Assembly (NCBI GenBank): GCA_910587195.1
Contig: CAJUKL010000078.1
Coordinates: 1 to 6,603, forward strand
Direction of reading: 5' to 3'
DNA: 6,603 nucleotides
DNA from: an uncultured Clostridia bacterium
GTDB lineage: Bacteria > Bacillota > Clostridia > Lachnospirales > Anaerotignaceae
The notes beneath the pieces are model-generated. The model did not search any database. It was not told the origin of the DNA and was given only the letters and a program-made list of their open reading frames with translations. The position numbers were made by a program, and so were the translations under genes. Below, piece by piece: positions 4,645 through 6,603 of this stretch; positions within the stretch are counted from its first letter, which is position 1; every line of letters begins with the position of its first letter.

Positions 4645-6489
4645 ATGTGTGGAATTGCTGGTTTTTTTCATCCAGAGCAACAGTTTAGTAATGATGGAAA
4701 ACAAAAAGAAATACTGAATGCTATGAAAGATTCACTTTCTCGTAGAGGTCCCGACGATAGTGGAACTTATCTCCATGATGGTTTTGCATTAGCGCATACA
4801 AGACTTTCCATTCGAGATCTTACAACAGGACATCAGCCCATTACAAAAAAATTATATGGGCAGGAATATAGCATTGTTTATAATGGAGAAATTTATAATG
4901 CAAAGGAATTAAAGAAAGACTTGTTAGAAAAAGGGTATCATTTTGAAACCACAAGTGATACAGAAATGATACTAAACGGTTATTTAGAATATGGTACAGA
5001 ATTTGTCAAAAAATTAAATGGTATTTTTGCCTTTGCTATTGCAGACACCAAAAAGAAACAACTACATCTGTTCCGGGATAGAGTTGGTGTCAAGCCACTT
5101 TTTTATAGCAATCAAAACGACACGATTGTATTTGCATCAGAAATAAAAGCATTGTTTGCCTATGGAATAAAAGCAGTTGTGGATAAAAAGGGATTAAATG
5201 AAATTTTTAGTTTGGGGCCTGCAAAAACGTATGGTTGTGGGGTTTATCAAGGCATTGATGAGGTATTGCCAGGATATTTTATAACTTTTGACCCACAAGG
5301 AAAACAGGTGCATTGCTATTGGAAATTAGAAAGCCATCCTCATTTGGATAGTTATGAAAAAACAGTGGAAAAAGTATCTTTTTTGGTGCAAGATGCCATT
5401 CGGCGGCAAATGGTTTCCGATGTACCTATTTGTACTTTTTTGTCAGGCGGTGTAGATAGTAGTTTAGTATCTGCCATTTGTTCGCAGGAATTAAAAAAAC
5501 AGGGAAAACAACTGCATACTTTTTCCTTTGATTTTGTAGATAATGCTAAATATTTTAAGGCAAATGCTTTTCAGCCTTCCCAAGACCGTCCTTATGTTGA
5601 AAAAATGGTGAAATTTTTAGATTCAGAACATCGTTTTTTGGAATGTGAAACAAAAAAACAAGTAGAATTATTAACAGCATCTGTAGAAGCCCATGACTTA
5701 CCTTGTATGGCGGACATTGATTCTTCTATGTTATATTTTTGTTCGCTTGTAAAACAAAGTTATAAAGTTGCGCTGACGGGAGAATGTGCAGATGAAATTT
5801 TTGGGGGTTATCCATGGTTCCATAAAAAAGAGTGTTTTGAAGCGGATACCTTTCCATGGACAATGGATTTAGAAGCAAGAAAAGTTATGCTTTCAGATGA
5901 TTTTTTAAAAGAACTTTCCATGGACGAATATGTTGCACAAACTTATCATCGTTCTGTTGCAGAAACACCACGCCTTGCAGAAGATAGTCCAGAAGAAGCA
6001 CGACGTCGTGAGATTTCTTATCTCAATTTAAAGTGGTTTATGCAGACCCTGCTTGACCGCATGGATAGAACAAGTATGTATTGTGGTTTAGAGGCAAGAG
6101 TTCCCTTTGCAGACCATGCTATTATTGAATATCTCTGGAATGTTCCTTGGCATATGAAGGCGAAAGATGGGGTTGTAAAACATCTTTTACGGGAAGCAGG
6201 CAAGGGCTTTTTACCGGAAGAAATTTTGTTTCGTAGAAAATCCCCTTATCCAAAAACCTATGATATAAACTATGAATTATTGTTGTCTAATCGGCTGAAA
6301 GAAATCATAGAGGATAAAAATGCACCAGTTTTGCAATTTTTAGATACTAAGAAAGTAGATAAATTCTTAAAAAGTCCCTCAGATTATGGAAAACCTTGGT
6401 ATGGTCAACTGATGGCAGCACCTCAAATGATTGCCTATATGATACAAGTAAATGAATGGCTGAAAAAGTATCATGTTACAATTTTATAA
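4645..6489 (+). CDS. asnB: Asparagine synthetase B, glutamine-hydrolysing
   Basis: A 614-residue cytoplasmic enzyme that makes asparagine from aspartate, ATP and glutamine-derived ammonia. The N-terminal class II glutaminase domain (about 1-210) has the nucleophile Cys2 in MCGIAGF, RRGPDD (33-38), HTRLSI (51-56), NGEIYN (80-85) and SDTE (104-107). The C-terminal synthetase domain has the ATP-pyrophosphatase P-loop SGGVDSS (267-273), GECADEIFGG (379-388) and RMDRTSMYCGLEARVPFADH (472-491). All the key motifs I looked for are present, so it should be active. Its length is in the range of Firmicutes AsnB/AsnO enzymes and longer than the roughly 550-residue E. coli AsnB. The start is chosen from AAAGGAGG at 4630 and the need to expose Cys2. 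Repeat copy C fills the leader and variant copy D begins on the first base after the stop. No T-box leader is seen. Confidence 0.97.
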   Translation: MCGIAGFFHPEQQFSNDGKQKEILNAMKDSLSRRGPDDSGTYLHDGFALAHTRLSIRDLTTGHQPITKKLYGQEYSIVYNGEIYNAKELKKDLLEKGYHFETTSDTEMILNGYLEYGTEFVKKLNGIFAFAIADTKKKQLHLFRDRVGVKPLFYSNQNDTIVFASEIKALFAYGIKAVVDKKGLNEIFSLGPAKTYGCGVYQGIDEVLPGYFITFDPQGKQVHCYWKLESHPHLDSYEKTVEKVSFLVQDAIRRQMVSDVPICTFLSGGVDSSLVSAICSQELKKQGKQLHTFSFDFVDNAKYFKANAFQPSQDRPYVEKMVKFLDSEHRFLECETKKQVELLTASVEAHDLPCMADIDSSMLYFCSLVKQSYKVALTGECADEIFGGYPWFHKKECFEADTFPWTMDLEARKVMLSDDFLKELSMDEYVAQTYHRSVAETPRLAEDSPEEARRREISYLNLKWFMQTLLDRMDRTSMYCGLEARVPFADHAIIEYLWNVPWHMKAKDGVVKHLLREAGKGFLPEEILFRRKSPYPKTYDINYELLLSNRLKEIIEDKNAPVLQFLDTKKVDKFLKSPSDYGKPWYGQLMAAPQMIAYMIQVNEWLKKYHVTIL

Positions 6490-6603
6490 ATGCTTTTTTG
6501 AAAGAAAGCATGGAACTTTGTGCGAAACTAGCATTTTGCCGCCGTGTGTTGAAATAGTGCGACCGCAATCCCATTAGCTTTAGATGATGGGTTAAGGTCG
6601 CAA
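6490..6603 (+). repeat. Hairpin-rich dispersed repeat, variant copy D, cut by the window end
   Basis: It starts directly after the asnB stop. H1 is 6490-6511 with different arms (ATGCTTTTT against the AAGAAAGCAT side, one T-G wobble). GAACTTTGTGCGAAACT then matches copy A apart from one T. H2 is 6522-6539 (GCGAAA/TTTTGC, larger loop). After that the sequence differs: a long-range stem TGCGACC (6558-6564) with GGTCGCA (6596-6602) encloses CCCAT (6570-6574) paired with ATGGG (6587-6591). The segment CCATTAGCT recalls the ACCATCGGCT linker of B and C. The right end is not in the window. Confidence 0.65.

Overview
The window looks like chromosomal DNA from a low-GC Gram-positive anaerobe of the Clostridia type (family not determined). 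The signs are AT-rich codon use, strong AAAGGAG/AAGGAGGA ribosome binding sites, and housekeeping enzymes typical of Firmicutes. It holds four real protein genes. Between and after them lies an unusual family of intergenic repeat elements.

Layout. Positions 1-394 are extremely AT-rich (about 14% G+C by hand count) with no gene. A minus-strand two-gene operon follows: a small two-TM protein of the DUF4231/SLATT-like type (1540-2115), then glycerate kinase (395-1519), with only 20 bp between them. A candidate promoter for this operon sits at 2152-2180. Positions 2181-2662 hold repeat copy A, expanded internally into three 141-bp tandem units. On the plus strand come a polytopic organic-acid-type permease (2739-4109), repeat copy B (4110-4316), repeat copy C (4411-4615), asparagine synthetase B (4645-6489) and the start of a variant repeat copy D (6490 to the window end).

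Genes together. Glycerate kinase converts glycerate to 2-phosphoglycerate. The divergent permease is a plausible carrier for glycerate or a related acid, but its substrate cannot be read from sequence. AsnB is an unrelated housekeeping enzyme. No function can be assigned to the DUF4231 protein.

Main observation. The repeat is about 205 bp in its basic form. It has five successive hairpins (H1 to H5) joined by conserved linkers, always in plus orientation. Several stems differ between copies by paired, compensatory changes. That pattern is expected of a structured RNA, or of a mobile element recognised through folded single-stranded DNA, and not of a coding sequence. I do not recognise it as a named RNA or element family. 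Long open frames that run through it on both strands appear to be chance translations.
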